Notes: generated by a model not told the origin, from the letters alone. Positions 1-11,126 are shown, counted from the first letter of the stretch. The stretch: DNA of 59,538 nt from Rhodobacterales bacterium HKCCSP123 (GCA_015689745.1 WVSO01000015.1:1-59538); one strand, 5' to 3'. Numbers and translations: made by a program.

Positions 1-202
1 GGCGGGCCTGCGGCCCGGGCACGCGGCGGGCGCTTGGGGCGGGCTTGTGGCCCTTGCCCCGGCGGAGCTGTGCCTTGGCGGGCGGCGGGCCGTGCGTATT
101 TGGGGAAAGGTGAAGGGGGGCGGTCGGCGCTTTTCGTCAGTCGGGGCGCGCGATATGCGACGGCGCGGTGCGTGGCGCGTGGAGCGGAGAACCGGGGACA
201 TC
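1..202. other. Left-edge spacer, no supported gene
   Basis: This 202-base stretch precedes the first supported start codon. Two plus-strand frames stay open through it simply because the sequence is GC-rich, and neither gives a recognisable protein, so I call no gene. It does contain one copy (94-115) of a 22-base motif that recurs twice more in the window; elsewhere that motif lies just after stop codons, so a gene may end shortly to the left of base 1. Confidence 0.5.
94..115 (+). repeat. Dispersed 22-base motif, copy 1
   Basis: The 22 bases begin GCGTATTT and end GGAAAGGTGAAG. Related copies lie at 26169-26190 (plus) and 52435-52456 (minus). The three differ only at the two bases after the TATTT run and at one A/G position. 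It is too exact to be chance and it is not a hairpin. The function is unknown to me. Confidence 0.6.
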
Positions 203-1063
203 ATGGACAATCTCAAGGGCATGGCCTGGATGACGCTGGCCATGCTGGCCTTTGCGCTGACCGACATGGTGCTTGTCTTCGCCACGCGCGAGCTGCCGCT
301 CGGGCAGGTCCTGTTCCTGTTCGGGACGGGCGGTGCGGTGCTCTTCGGGATATGGGCGCGGCTGCAGGGGCATCGGTGGGTTTCGCCGGTCCTGCTGATG
401 CGACCGGTGATGCTGCGCAACGGGGCCGAGATCCTCGCCACGGGCGCCTTCACGACGGCGCTGTCGCTGATCCCGCTCTCGACGCTGTCGGCCGTGATCC
501 AGGCCAACCCGCTGCTGGTCACGCTGGGGGCGGCGCTGTTCCTGGGGGAACGGGTGGGCTGGAGGCGCTGGGCGGCGATCGGGGTGGGCCTCGTTGGCGT
601 GCTGGTGATCATCCGCCCCGGGGCGCAGAGCTTCGACCCGAACATCCTGTTCGCTGTCGCGGCCGCCATCGGCCTGTCCCTGCGCGACCTCGCCACCCGG
701 CCCGTGCCCAGGCATGTGCCCACGACGCTTCTGGCGAGCTACAGTTTCGCGTCCGTGGGGGTCGCAGGCGGGCTGGTGATGCCCGTCTCCGGCGGCTGGG
801 TGGCGCCCTCGCCGGCGATGACGCTGATCATCCCGGTCGGGGTGCTGACGGGGATGCTCGCCTATTTCGCCATCACGGCGGCGATGCGCGTGGGCGAGAT
901 CGCGGTGGTCACGCCCTTCCGCTACACGCGGCTGGTCTTCGCCTTCGTGACCGCGGCGCTCGTCTTCGACGAAACGATCGACGCGCCGACGGTGCTGGGC
1001 GTGGCCATCGTGGTTGCGACGGGACTCTACACCTTCTGGCGGGAACGCCGGGCCGCAGGCTAG
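203..1063 (+). CDS. DMT/EamA family transporter
   Basis: The 286-residue protein is almost wholly hydrophobic, with about ten predicted membrane helices arranged as two EamA repeats. This is the usual form of drug/metabolite transporters that export amino acids or small metabolites across the inner membrane. The N-terminus MDNLKGMAWMTLAMLAFAL starts directly in helix one, which is why I place the start at the ATG at 203 although the frame is open further left. The second repeat begins near residue 145 and the chain ends with a short basic tail (RERRAAG), typical of the family. The substrate cannot be read from sequence. Enolase follows on the same strand after about 100 bases, apparently with its own promoter. 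Confidence 0.85.
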   Translation: MDNLKGMAWMTLAMLAFALTDMVLVFATRELPLGQVLFLFGTGGAVLFGIWARLQGHRWVSPVLLMRPVMLRNGAEILATGAFTTALSLIPLSTLSAVIQANPLLVTLGAALFLGERVGWRRWAAIGVGLVGVLVIIRPGAQSFDPNILFAVAAAIGLSLRDLATRPVPRHVPTTLLASYSFASVGVAGGLVMPVSGGWVAPSPAMTLIIPVGVLTGMLAYFAITAAMRVGEIAVVTPFRYTRLVFAFVTAALVFDETIDAPTVLGVAIVVATGLYTFWRERRAAG

Positions 1064-1104
1064 CCCTTGGCCCATTGGCCGCAGCGCCGGGATGCCCTCA
1101 CCCC

Positions 1105-3447
<2,343 letters not shown>

Positions 3448-3501
3448 GCGCGGGGCCCGGAAGGCTTGCCAGGCGCGGGGGCACGTGATTGCCTGCGGGG
3501 C

Positions 3502-4020
3502 ATGGCACCTTCGCTTTCCCTCATCGAGCCGCGGTCCGAACCCGAGATGGCGGCCTTCAACCGGCTCAACTGGGATTACCGCGATCTGCTCCTGTCGCTC
3601 CCGCCGGAGTACAGCGCCATCGTGCGCAAGGTCTACACCGAGGAGAAATACGCCGCCGTCCTCGCAGCGGGCGAGATCGACAACCGCCCCCCGAGGGGGA
3701 TCATGCGGCTGGCGATGCTCGATGGCGCGCCGGTCGGCGTGGGAACCGTTCAGACGCTGCGGACCGGCGATGCCGAGATCAAGCGCGTCTACGTGACCCC
3801 GCAGGCGCAAGGGGCGGGGGTTGGGCGCGCAATGATGGACCGCCTGATCGCGGATTGCCGCGCCCTCGGCTTCGCACGCATCCTCATGGACACGGGAAAG
3901 GTGATGACCGCCGCCCGGCATCTCTATGACGGGCTCGGCTTCCGCCGCCGCGGCCCCTACCAGGAGATGCCGCCCGAGGCCGATGGACGCATGGTCTTTT
4001 ACGAGATGCCGCTCGAGTGA
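3502..4020 (+). CDS. GNAT family N-acetyltransferase
   Basis: A 172-residue GNAT-fold enzyme that should transfer an acetyl group from acetyl-CoA to an amine substrate not evident here. The acetyl-CoA-binding motif A is clear: IKRVYVTPQAQGAGVGRAMM (about residues 93-112), with the Q/RxxGxG/A loop, and the closing strand reads GRMVFYEMPL. I choose the ATG at 3502 (MAPSLSL) because the 12 extra residues of the longer frame (from 3466) are low-complexity. The following HAD gene starts 41 bases later on the same strand. Confidence 0.8.
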   Translation: MAPSLSLIEPRSEPEMAAFNRLNWDYRDLLLSLPPEYSAIVRKVYTEEKYAAVLAAGEIDNRPPRGIMRLAMLDGAPVGVGTVQTLRTGDAEIKRVYVTPQAQGAGVGRAMMDRLIADCRALGFARILMDTGKVMTAARHLYDGLGFRRRGPYQEMPPEADGRMVFYEMPLE

Positions 4021-4061
4021 GGCGGCTTGCCCGCCCTGCCCCGGCATGCCACCGTCCGGGC

Positions 4062-4736
4062 ATGATCAAGGCCCTCATCTTCGACGTCTTCGGCACCTGC
4101 GTCGATTGGCGGACCTCCGTCTCGCGCGAGGTCGCCGCCGTCCTGCCCGGTGTCGATGCCGAAGCCTTCGCGACCGCCTGGCGGGCGGAATACGATCCCG
4201 CGATGGCACGCATCCGCGAGGGCGGCCGGGGCTACGTGCCCCTCGACGATCTGCATCTCGAGAACCTGCGCAAGGTCGCGGGCGATTTCGGCGTGAGCGC
4301 TCCCGACAGCCTGAACGCCGCGTGGGAGCGGCTCGACCCCTGGCCCGATGTCGTGGCGGGCCTCGAGGCGCTCAAGGCCGGGCACATCATCTCCCCCTGC
4401 TCGAACGGCTCCATCGCGCTGATGACTCGGCTTGCGAAATACGGGCGGCTGCCCTGGGACTGCATCCTCGGCGCCGAGATCGCGCAGGACTACAAGCCGA
4501 AACCCGCCGTCTACCTTGCTGCCTGCGCGGCGCTGCGGCTGGCGCCGGACGAGGTGGTGATGGTCGCCGCCCACAACGACGACCTTCACGCGGCGCGGGC
4601 CTGCGGGCTGACGACCGCCTTCGTCCCCCGCCCTGCGGAACATGGTCCGGGCCAGGTGCGGGACCTTGCGCCGGAGGCGGACTGGGACATCGTGGCCCGT
4701 GATTTCCACGACCTCGCCCGCCAATTCGCCCCCTGA
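4062..4736 (+). CDS. HAD-superfamily hydrolase, haloacid dehalogenase type II
   Basis: A 224-residue HAD enzyme. Motif I is FDVFGTCVDW (nucleophile Asp), motif II is SPCSNGS, motif III lysine lies in DYKPKPAVYL, and motif IV is VVMVAAHNDDLHAARACG. The pattern VFGTxxDW together with the MVAAHxxDL motif fits the L-2-haloacid dehalogenase (type II) branch, which hydrolyses 2-haloalkanoates, more than phosphatases. Real substrates of such chromosomal copies are often unknown. The start is placed at 4062 because MIKALIFDVFG is the normal N-terminus; an upstream in-frame ATG would overlap the acetyltransferase. Confidence 0.85.
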   Translation: MIKALIFDVFGTCVDWRTSVSREVAAVLPGVDAEAFATAWRAEYDPAMARIREGGRGYVPLDDLHLENLRKVAGDFGVSAPDSLNAAWERLDPWPDVVAGLEALKAGHIISPCSNGSIALMTRLAKYGRLPWDCILGAEIAQDYKPKPAVYLAACAALRLAPDEVVMVAAHNDDLHAARACGLTTAFVPRPAEHGPGQVRDLAPEADWDIVARDFHDLARQFAP

Positions 4737-4775
4737 CGCGGCCTGCGCCCCCCGATCCGGCAAAGGACAAGCCCC

Positions 4776-5201
4776 ATGCCCATGACCGCAGACGAGATCA
4801 TCGCCCACCTGCGCCTCGCCCCCCATCCCGAGGGCGGGCATTATCGCCAGACCTGGATGGCCGCGAACGCGGGACGCCCGACCGGCACCTGCATCTATTT
4901 CCTGCTGAAGGCGGGCGAGGCGAGCCACTGGCACAAGGTCGATGCGACCGAGATCTGGCTCTGGCACGCGGGTGCGCCGCTGATCCTGTCCATCGCGGAA
5001 GGCGACGACGGACCGGCCACCGATCACCTGCTGACGCCCGACCTCGCGCAGGGCGCGCCGCAGATCATCGTCCCCGAGGGGCACTGGCAGGCGGCGCGCT
5101 CGACGGGCGATTTCACGCTGGTCTCCTGCACCGTGTCTCCGGGCTTCCGCTTCGAGGGCTTCACCCTGGCCGACCCCGGCTTCGACATCCCGCGCGGATA
5201 G
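4776..5201 (+). CDS. Cupin-fold protein, DUF985 family
   Basis: This 141-residue protein matches the DUF985 (Cupin_5) family in length and motifs: HPEGGHYRQTW at residues 17-27, YFLLKAGEASHWHKVDA in the middle with the cupin His pair, EIWLWHAGAPL, and a closing C-terminal GFRFEGFTLADP. The family forms a small beta-barrel that can bind a metal; its biological role is not known to me. An alternative start two codons in (MTADEI) is possible. It lies 39 bases after the HAD gene on the same strand. Confidence 0.82.
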   Translation: MPMTADEIIAHLRLAPHPEGGHYRQTWMAANAGRPTGTCIYFLLKAGEASHWHKVDATEIWLWHAGAPLILSIAEGDDGPATDHLLTPDLAQGAPQIIVPEGHWQAARSTGDFTLVSCTVSPGFRFEGFTLADPGFDIPRG

Positions 5202-5276
5202 GCCATGACCATCCGTGATGCGCGGCATCGCCAAATCGCGCTCGCCCGGCCGCCTGCGATGGTCTAACCGGGGGCC

Positions 5277-6188
5277 ATGACGACCCCCACCAACGCAGCG
5301 ACGCCCCCCGCCCCGACGTCCGGCGACACGGCCAACGGCTTCGCCTTCGCGGTCTCGGCCTACCTCTTCTGGGGGTTCCTGCCGCTCTACATGAAGGCGA
5401 TCGAGCATATCCCGGCGGTCGAGATCATCGCCCACAGGGTGCTCTGGTCGGTGCCGATCGCGGGCGCGGTCCTGCTGGTGATGCGCCGCACCGGGGACCT
5501 CGTGACCGCGCTGCGCACCCCGCGCATGGTCGGCATGGCCGCCGTCACGGCGAGCCTCATCTCGGTCAACTGGGGCGTCTATGTCTGGTCCATCGCCAAT
5601 GACCGTGCGCTCGACGCGGCCCTCGGCTACTACATCAACCCGCTTTTCTCGGTCGCGCTCGGCGCGGTCATCCTGCGCGAACGCCTCGCGCCTGCGCAGT
5701 GGACGGCGGTGGGGCTCGCGGCGCTTGCCGTAACGATCCTGACCGTCTCGGCGGGCGTGGTGCCCTGGGTTGCGCTTGTGCTGATGACGACCTTCGGCAT
5801 CTACGGCTTCCTGAGGAAAACGCTCCCCATCGGCCCGAACCAGGGCTTCCTGCTCGAGGTGCTGCTGCTGTCGCCGCCGGCCATCGCCTATATCCTCTGG
5901 CTCGGACCCTCCGGCCATTTCCTGACCCCGTCCTGGACCGACACCGCGCTTCTAGTCGGCGCGGGCGCGGTCACGGCGATCCCGCTGATGCTCTATGCCA
6001 ACGGCGCCAAGGGGCTCAGGCTCTCGACCATCGGCATCCTGCAATACATCGCGCCCACGTTGATCTTCCTCATCGCGGTCTTCGTCTTCGGCGAGCCCTT
6101 CGGCCCGGCGCGCGCCGTGGCCTTCCCGCTGATCTGGGCGGCCCTCGTCATCTACACCGCCTCGATGCTGCGCACCGCCCGCGCCTGA
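5277..6188 (+). CDS. rarD: EamA family transporter RarD
   Basis: A 303-residue inner-membrane protein with about ten helices, matching the RarD branch of DMT transporters: FAFAVSAYLFWGFLPLYMKA at the N-terminus, EIIAHRVLWSVP, SVNWGVYVWSI and GYYINPLFSVALG are characteristic of RarD. Some RarD proteins are called chloramphenicol-sensitive, but the physiological substrate is uncertain. The stop is followed after three bases by a copy of the large dispersed repeat, and then by the convergent end of anmK. Confidence 0.87.
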   Translation: MTTPTNAATPPAPTSGDTANGFAFAVSAYLFWGFLPLYMKAIEHIPAVEIIAHRVLWSVPIAGAVLLVMRRTGDLVTALRTPRMVGMAAVTASLISVNWGVYVWSIANDRALDAALGYYINPLFSVALGAVILRERLAPAQWTAVGLAALAVTILTVSAGVVPWVALVLMTTFGIYGFLRKTLPIGPNQGFLLEVLLLSPPAIAYILWLGPSGHFLTPSWTDTALLVGAGAVTAIPLMLYANGAKGLRLSTIGILQYIAPTLIFLIAVFVFGEPFGPARAVAFPLIWAALVIYTASMLRTARA

Positions 6189-6191
6189 TCC

Positions 6192-6319
6192 CTTCTCCGT
6201 TTCGAAAATATCCCGGGGGAGTCCCGCAGGGACGGGGGCGGAGCCCCCTGCGCCGAAGGCGCCAACTAGAAGACTCACGGAGCGAAGCGACCTGAAGGAA
6301 ACGCGGCGCACGCCGCTCC
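6192..6319. repeat. Large dispersed repeat, copy A
   Basis: About 128 bases, starting CTTCTCCGTTTC and containing a chain of short hairpins: TCCC-GCA-GGGA with an outer G-C pair, GGGGGC-GGA-GCCCCC, GCGCC-GAA-GGCGC, a segment GACTCACGGAGCGAAGCGAC, and GCGGCG-CAC-(C)GCCGC. Copy B at 37443-37568 has the same order of elements with paired substitutions that keep two stems; copy C at 54922-55022 keeps the left half. Copy A starts three bases after the rarD stop and ends six bases before the anmK stop (read on the minus strand, directly after that gene). I recognise no transposase or named family. Confidence 0.7.
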
Positions 6320-6325
6320 TTTCGG

Positions 6326-7447
6326 TCAGGGGCGCGACACCCGCCCCCCGCCGACCGCGGCCGCCACCCCCGTGGTGCCGGGGGCCGAGGTCGGCAGGCC
6401 ACGCAACACCCTGACCGCGAGATAGGCGAAAGCCTGCGCCTCGAGCGCGTCTCCGTCGAGGCCCGCGGCCTCCACCGGCTCCACCGGGCGGCCAAGCGCC
6501 GCCTCGAGCATCTCCATCAGGCCGGGGTTCAGACGCCCGCCGCCCGTGACCAGCACCCGCGCGGGGCGCGCGGGCAGGTGTTCCATGGCCTGCGAGACCG
6601 CGCCCGCGGCACAGGCCGCAAGGGTCGCAACCGCATCCGCCGTCTCCATTCCCGCGACCCAGTCCGCGAGCTGCGGAAACCCGCCGCGGTCCAGCGATTT
6701 CGGCGGCACGCGCCGGAAATAGATGTCGTCGAGAAAGACCGCCACCGTCTCGGCATCGACGCGGCCCGCCCGCGTCAAGGCCCCGTCGCGGTCGAAGGGC
6801 ATCCCCAGCCGGGCCTGCACCATGTCATCGATCGGCGCGTTCGCGGGGCCGGTGTCGAAGGCGAGGCAGGCGCCCGGCAGGTCGGGTCGCTCGACGCGGG
6901 GATCGACGTAGGTGATGTTGCCCACGCCCCCGAGGTTCAGGAAGGCCATGGGCCGCGCCGCGCCGATGTGGCGCGCGAGCGCCCAATGGTAGAAGGGCGC
7001 GAGCGGCGCCCCCTGCCCGCCGAGTTCCATGTCGTTCGACCGGAAATCCCAGACCGTCAGAAGCCCCGCCTCGGCGGCAAGCCGCGCGCCATCGCCCGCC
7101 TGGTGGGTGCGCCCCCCCTCGGGGTCATGGGCAAGCGTCTGGCCGTGGAAGCCGAAGACCTCGACGCCCTCGCGCCCGTCGAGCCCGGCCAGCGCCGAGA
7201 GATGCGCGTCCTCGACCGCGCGGGCGGCTTCGGCCACGCCGGGTTCCCCCGGCCAGCGCCCGAGGGCCGCGCGGATCGTGCCGCGCTCGGCCTCGGTGAA
7301 GACGCGGTAGCCCGTTGGCCCGAAGCCCGTCACCGACACCCCGTCCGTTTCGATCACCGCAAGATCGACCCCGTCCATCGAGGTGCCCGACATCGCGCCG
7401 AGCGCGCGCAGGGGCCCCGATTTGTCACTCTTTCCCTTCACGGCCAT
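6326..7447 (-). CDS. anmK: Anhydro-N-acetylmuramic acid kinase
   Basis: A 373-residue cytoplasmic kinase of the ASKHA fold that phosphorylates and opens 1,6-anhydro-N-acetylmuramic acid during peptidoglycan recycling, giving MurNAc-6-phosphate. The ATP-binding signature [20 protein letters not shown] is at residues 17-36, and [26 protein letters not shown] and the C-terminal [14 protein letters not shown], all family hallmarks, follow in order. I start at the ATG at 7447 ([11 protein letters not shown]); the longer open frame would run into tyrS. It is divergent from tyrS with only 50 bases between the starts, so both promoters must lie in or overlap that gap. Confidence 0.95.
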   Translation of the reverse strand: MAVKGKSDKSGPLRALGAMSGTSMDGVDLAVIETDGVSVTGFGPTGYRVFTEAERGTIRAALGRWPGEPGVAEAARAVEDAHLSALAGLDGREGVEVFGFHGQTLAHDPEGGRTHQAGDGARLAAEAGLLTVWDFRSNDMELGGQGAPLAPFYHWALARHIGAARPMAFLNLGGVGNITYVDPRVERPDLPGACLAFDTGPANAPIDDMVQARLGMPFDRDGALTRAGRVDAETVAVFLDDIYFRRVPPKSLDRGGFPQLADWVAGMETADAVATLAACAAGAVSQAMEHLPARPARVLVTGGGRLNPGLMEMLEAALGRPVEPVEAAGLDGDALEAQAFAYLAVRVLRGLPTSAPGTTGVAAAVGGGRVSRP

Positions 7448-7497
7448 GCCCGCTATAGCCTCGCTTCGACCAGTACGAGAGCATGGACCGGAGCCCC

Positions 7498-8751
7498 ATG
7501 ACCTACCACCCCAAATCGGAGTTCCTGCGCGTGATGATCGAGCGAGGTTTCCTCGCCGATTGCACCGATTACCAGGGTCTGGACGAGGCACTCGTGGCCG
7601 GCGTGGTGCCGGGGTATATCGGCTTCGACGCGACGGCCACGTCGCTGCATGTCGGAAGCCTGATGCAGATCATGACGCTGCGCTGGCTGCAGAAGACGGG
7701 TCACAAGCCGATCACCCTGATGGGCGGCGGCACGACAAAGGTCGGCGATCCCAGCTTCCGCGCCGACGAGCGCCCGCTGCTCACCCCCGAGCAGATCGAT
7801 GCCAACATCGCCGGGATCAAGAAGGTCTTCGCCACCTACATCAGCTACGATGACAGCCCGACCGGCGCGCTGATGCTGAACAACGCCGAATGGCTGGACA
7901 ACCTGAACTACCTCGATTTCCTGCGCGACATCGGCCGGCATTTCAGCGTCAACCGGATGCTGTCCTTCGAGAGCGTGAAGTCGCGGCTCGACCGCGAACA
8001 GAGCCTCAGCTTCCTCGAATTCAACTACATGATCCTGCAGGCCTACGATTTCCTCGAGCTGAACCGCCGCTACGGCTGCCTGGTCCAGTTCGGCGGCTCC
8101 GACCAGTGGGGCAATATCGTCAACGGGATCGACCTGACCCGACGCGTGCTGGATCACGAGATTTACGGCATGACCACGCCGCTGCTGACCAAGTCGGACG
8201 GAACCAAGATGGGCAAGACGGCGAGCGGGGCGACCTGGCTCGATGCCGACCTGCTCAGCCCCTACGAGTTCTGGCAGTTCTGGCGCAACATGCCCGATGC
8301 CGACGTGGGCCGCTTCCTGAAGCTCTATACCGAGTTGCCCGTCGCCGAATGCGACCGCCTGGGCGCGCTGGAGGGGGCCGAGATCAACGAGGCCAAGATC
8401 GTGCTCGCCCGCGAGGTCACGACGCTTCTGCACGGGGCCGAGGCGGCGGCCGCGGCGGAAGCCACCGCGCGCGAGGTCTTCGAGAAGGGCGGCATGGGCG
8501 AGGACCTGCCGACGCTGACGCTGAGCGCCGCCGAGATCGCCGAGGGCATCTCGGTCGCGCAGCTGATCACGCGCTCGGGGCTGGCGAAATCCGGCAAGGA
8601 CGCGAAGCGCCTGATCGCCGAGGGCGGCGCGCGGATGAACGACGCGGCGCTGACCGACGCGGGGCTCATGATCGGCGCGGCGGATCTCGCGCAGCCGATC
8701 AAGCTGAGCGCGGGCAAGAAGCGACACGCGCTCGTGGTCCTGGCCGACTGA
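7498..8751 (+). CDS. tyrS: Tyrosyl-tRNA synthetase
   Basis: This 417-residue class I synthetase charges tRNA-Tyr with tyrosine in the cytoplasm. The HIGH-type motif is HVGS at residues 51-54, preceded by the Rossmann segment [13 protein letters not shown]; the KMSKS-type motif is KMGKT at 237-241; and the tyrosine-binding [11 protein letters not shown] is at 197-207. A C-terminal S4 RNA-binding domain covers roughly residues 350-417. I use the ATG at 7498 ([10 protein letters not shown]) rather than the one five codons upstream, based on the usual N-terminus. It is monocistronic by appearance and divergent from anmK. Confidence 0.96.
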   Translation: MTYHPKSEFLRVMIERGFLADCTDYQGLDEALVAGVVPGYIGFDATATSLHVGSLMQIMTLRWLQKTGHKPITLMGGGTTKVGDPSFRADERPLLTPEQIDANIAGIKKVFATYISYDDSPTGALMLNNAEWLDNLNYLDFLRDIGRHFSVNRMLSFESVKSRLDREQSLSFLEFNYMILQAYDFLELNRRYGCLVQFGGSDQWGNIVNGIDLTRRVLDHEIYGMTTPLLTKSDGTKMGKTASGATWLDADLLSPYEFWQFWRNMPDADVGRFLKLYTELPVAECDRLGALEGAEINEAKIVLAREVTTLLHGAEAAAAAEATAREVFEKGGMGEDLPTLTLSAAEIAEGISVAQLITRSGLAKSGKDAKRLIAEGGARMNDAALTDAGLMIGAADLAQPIKLSAGKKRHALVVLAD

Positions 8752-8797
8752 TCGGGCGTTAACCCACGATTAGGGCATGGGTGGCAGGCTGCTGCCC

Positions 8798-9925
8798 ATG
8801 TTCGACCTCGCCTCCGCCCCGTTCCCCGAGTCCATGCCGGCGCCAGTGTCGCCCGATCCTCTGGCGCCCCTGCAGCAATCGATGCTCTACGCCCGCGCCG
8901 TGCGCCGTCTGGGCGGGCAGACACGCCACCTGCGGCTCGAGGGCACGGGGGCCTGGCTGGACGAGCGGCGGTTGCCCCTGCTGGGACAGACCGCCCTGGT
9001 CTCGCGCGGGCCGCCGAACCTGTCACGCGCCGCGGCGCGGGCGCTGCGCGCGGCCACCGGCGCACGCCACCTGGTCGTCAACGCCGAGGATAGGGATAGC
9101 GCCGTCGCGCTGGCCTCTGCCGGGTTCTGGCCCCTCGCCCGCCCGCGCCAGATCGCAGAACTTCCGCTTGCTCCCTCGGCCGACGCGATGGCCGCCGCGA
9201 TGACGGGCAAGTGGCGCAACCGGTTGCGTCACGCGCTGGGACGGGGGCTGCATGTCCGACGGACGCCGATGTCCCCCGATCCGCGGCACTGGCTGCTGGT
9301 CGCCGAGCGGCGCGCGGCCCGGCACCTTGGCTACCGCCCCCTGCCCCCGGTGATGATCGCGGCGCTGGCCGCCGCGGGGCCCGAGGCCGGGCAGCTCTTC
9401 GTCGCAAGCGGCCCTGACGGCCCTCTCGCCGCGATGCTCTTCTTCCGGCATGGCAGGATGGCGACCTACCAGATCGGATGGTCCAGCGCGGCGGGCCGGA
9501 CGGCATCGGCCGGGAACTTGCTAATGTGGCATGCCATGCTTGAGTTGCAGGCGATGGGAACCGAGGTGCTGGACCTTGGCCATGCCGATCCCGCGCTCTC
9601 CGCGGGTCTTGCGCGGTTCAAGTGCGGCACGGGTGCCCGCCTGCGGAGCCTCGGCGGCACCTGGATGGCGAGCGGCGCCCTGCCCCGCCGCCCTGGACGG
9701 CGCGCGGGCGCGACGCCATTGCCCGACGCCCGGGACCGGACGGTGCAAGGCGCACCCGACCACGCGGGTCCCCGCAGGAGCGATCAGCAGCCCGCGACCG
9801 CCCTGAGAAGCCTGGCCCGCGAGGGTGGCACGGCACTGATCTCCAGCCCGGTGAAGACATGCAGCGTGCCGAGGTCGCGGTCGATCACCGCATGGTCGCT
9901 GACCCAGCCCCCCATCAGCAGGTAG
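8798..9925 (+). CDS. FemAB-like (BioF2-type) GNAT acetyltransferase with an odd 3' extension
   Basis: The 375-residue product has an N-terminal half with little recognisable sequence and a FemAB/Acetyltransf_6-type domain at about residues 125-285: MTGKWRNRLRHALGRGLHV, a middle region with LFFRHGRMATYQIGW, and the closing GTEVLDLG and ARFKCGTGARLRSLGGTW. Such enzymes transfer acyl or aminoacyl groups, often to cell-surface or polyketide-like acceptors; the substrate is unknown. After GGTW (about base 9665) the remaining 85 or so residues are basic, low-complexity and antisense to olsB, with a 142-base convergent overlap. This suggests that the original stop was lost by mutation or frameshift. 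An alternative ATG is at 8777. Confidence 0.65.
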   Translation: MFDLASAPFPESMPAPVSPDPLAPLQQSMLYARAVRRLGGQTRHLRLEGTGAWLDERRLPLLGQTALVSRGPPNLSRAAARALRAATGARHLVVNAEDRDSAVALASAGFWPLARPRQIAELPLAPSADAMAAAMTGKWRNRLRHALGRGLHVRRTPMSPDPRHWLLVAERRAARHLGYRPLPPVMIAALAAAGPEAGQLFVASGPDGPLAAMLFFRHGRMATYQIGWSSAAGRTASAGNLLMWHAMLELQAMGTEVLDLGHADPALSAGLARFKCGTGARLRSLGGTWMASGALPRRPGRRAGATPLPDARDRTVQGAPDHAGPRRSDQQPATALRSLAREGGTALISSPVKTCSVPRSRSITAWSLTQPPISR

Positions 9926-10524
9926 GTGCGCAGAAGCGGCGGCATCTTGGCCTGCGCACGCTTCAGGTCGGGCTTGCGGCGCAGACGGCTGGCGAAACGG
10001 AAGACGGCAGGTGCCTTCACCCGCGGCAGCCAGCGTTTCGGTGCGATGTGGCGGTCTCTGAGAAGCGCGAAGGCGTCGTAGTAGTCCCGCGCCTCGGTAC
10101 CGTGGAAAGAGGAACAACCGAAGAGCATCTCGACCCCCTCGCGGTCGACCCAGGCCGTCACCGCACCCCAGGCGACGCGCAGGATGTCGGGATCATGGCA
10201 CTCGGGATGGATGCAGAAGCGGCCCATCTCGACCATGGGTCCGCCGAAGTCCGAGAGCGCCGACAGTTCGTAGAACTGCGCCGAGTAGCTGCGCCCGATC
10301 TCGGCGCCCGACCGCAGGGGCAGCAGGCGGAAGCAGCACACGAGCCGCCCTCCCGGCCCTTCCTCGACAAGCATGTGGGTGCAGGCGCGGTCGAAATCGT
10401 CCGCGTCGAGCGTCTCGGACCCCGGCCCGCGAAAGGCAAGCGTCCTGAGTCGCTGCGCGGCTTCCAGATCTCCGTCGGTCTCCGCCAGACGCGCCTGGTA
10501 GCGTCCCTTGGCGAGGGTCCACAT
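9784..10524 (-). CDS. olsB: L-ornithine N-acyltransferase (OlsB-like GNAT)
   Basis: The 246-residue protein fits the OlsB/hemolysin-acyltransferase family that attaches a 3-hydroxyacyl chain from acyl-ACP to ornithine, the first step in making the phosphorus-free ornithine lipids common in marine Rhodobacteraceae. Visible features are YQARLAETDGDLEAAQRLR-type opening with RTLAF, ADDFDRACTHMLVEE, VCCFRLLPL, the block FYELSALSDFGGPMVEMGRF and CSSFHGTEARDYYDAF, and the C-terminal LLRTYLLMGGWVSDHAVID. The start at 10524 (MWTLAKGRY) is chosen since the longer N-terminus (to 10572) is not conserved-looking. No olsA acyltransferase is adjacent. The 3' end overlaps the extension of the convergent FemAB-like gene. 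Confidence 0.82.
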   Translation of the reverse strand: MWTLAKGRYQARLAETDGDLEAAQRLRTLAFRGPGSETLDADDFDRACTHMLVEEGPGGRLVCCFRLLPLRSGAEIGRSYSAQFYELSALSDFGGPMVEMGRFCIHPECHDPDILRVAWGAVTAWVDREGVEMLFGCSSFHGTEARDYYDAFALLRDRHIAPKRWLPRVKAPAVFRFASRLRRKPDLKRAQAKMPPLLRTYLLMGGWVSDHAVIDRDLGTLHVFTGLEISAVPPSRARLLRAVAGC

Positions 10525-10620
10525 GGGGCTGCTCCTGCCTTGCCGGTCCCCGCTATCGGTGGGGCCGTGCATAGGATGCGGCCATGACGGCTCCGCGACA
10601 AGGGCCGTGACGTGCGACGA

Positions 10621-11079
10621 TCAGTTGGCGAGGGCATCCGCCACGTTGATCCGGCCGAAGTTCGAAAGGATCTGGGCAAGGAAGCTGACTTCACGCACCG
10701 AGCTTGTGGTGACCCGCCGCGAGAGCTGGACGATGTTGCCGTCCTGGAGCCCGAATTCCTCGATGTTCGAGACACGACCGCCTGCATCGAACGACACCGC
10801 GATGATCTGGCGCTCGATCACCTCGGGGGCGCGGTAGGCGTAGTTGCGCACCCGGTAGGCGGTGTAGAACCATGCCTCGTCGCGCATCACACCGGCGATG
10901 CCGGGCGTTCCGACGGCCTCGGCCACGGCCTCGCGGCTGTCGCCGATGTTGACCTCTGCCAGGTTTTCGGGCGGCGGCACGTAGCCATGATTGTCGAAAG
11001 TCGCCGCACAGGCCGCCAGTGATGCGGCCAGCATGATCCCGATGAGACCTTTCCGGATTGCGCTGCCAGAGATGTTCAT
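10621..11079 (-). CDS. bamE: Outer membrane lipoprotein, BamE/SmpA family
   Basis: A 152-residue lipoprotein: a basic N-terminus and hydrophobic stretch end in the lipobox SLAAC, so the mature protein starts at Cys and is anchored to the outer membrane. The BamE domain follows: AEVNIGDSREAVAEAVGTPG and DEAWFYTAYRVRNYAY, matching SmpA/OmlA proteins that stabilise the BamABCDE beta-barrel assembly machine. I use the ATG at 11079 (MNISGSAIRKG) because the extra 15 residues upstream would precede the signal peptide. It is divergent from yceD with a 123-base spacer, and the C-terminal half is longer than in E. coli BamE, as usual in alphaproteobacteria. Confidence 0.87.
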   Translation of the reverse strand: MNISGSAIRKGLIGIMLAASLAACAATFDNHGYVPPPENLAEVNIGDSREAVAEAVGTPGIAGVMRDEAWFYTAYRVRNYAYRAPEVIERQIIAVSFDAGGRVSNIEEFGLQDGNIVQLSRRVTTSSVREVSFLAQILSNFGRINVADALAN

Positions 11080-11126
11080 GCCTGCCCTCTTGCCCCGATC
11101 CTGTCGGCCCCGCCTGGCTGTCACCC

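Noticed and set aside
3999-5918. Minus-strand open frame of 639 codons
   Set aside because: It is antisense to the HAD, cupin and rarD genes, whose products match known families; composition is typical of shadow frames.
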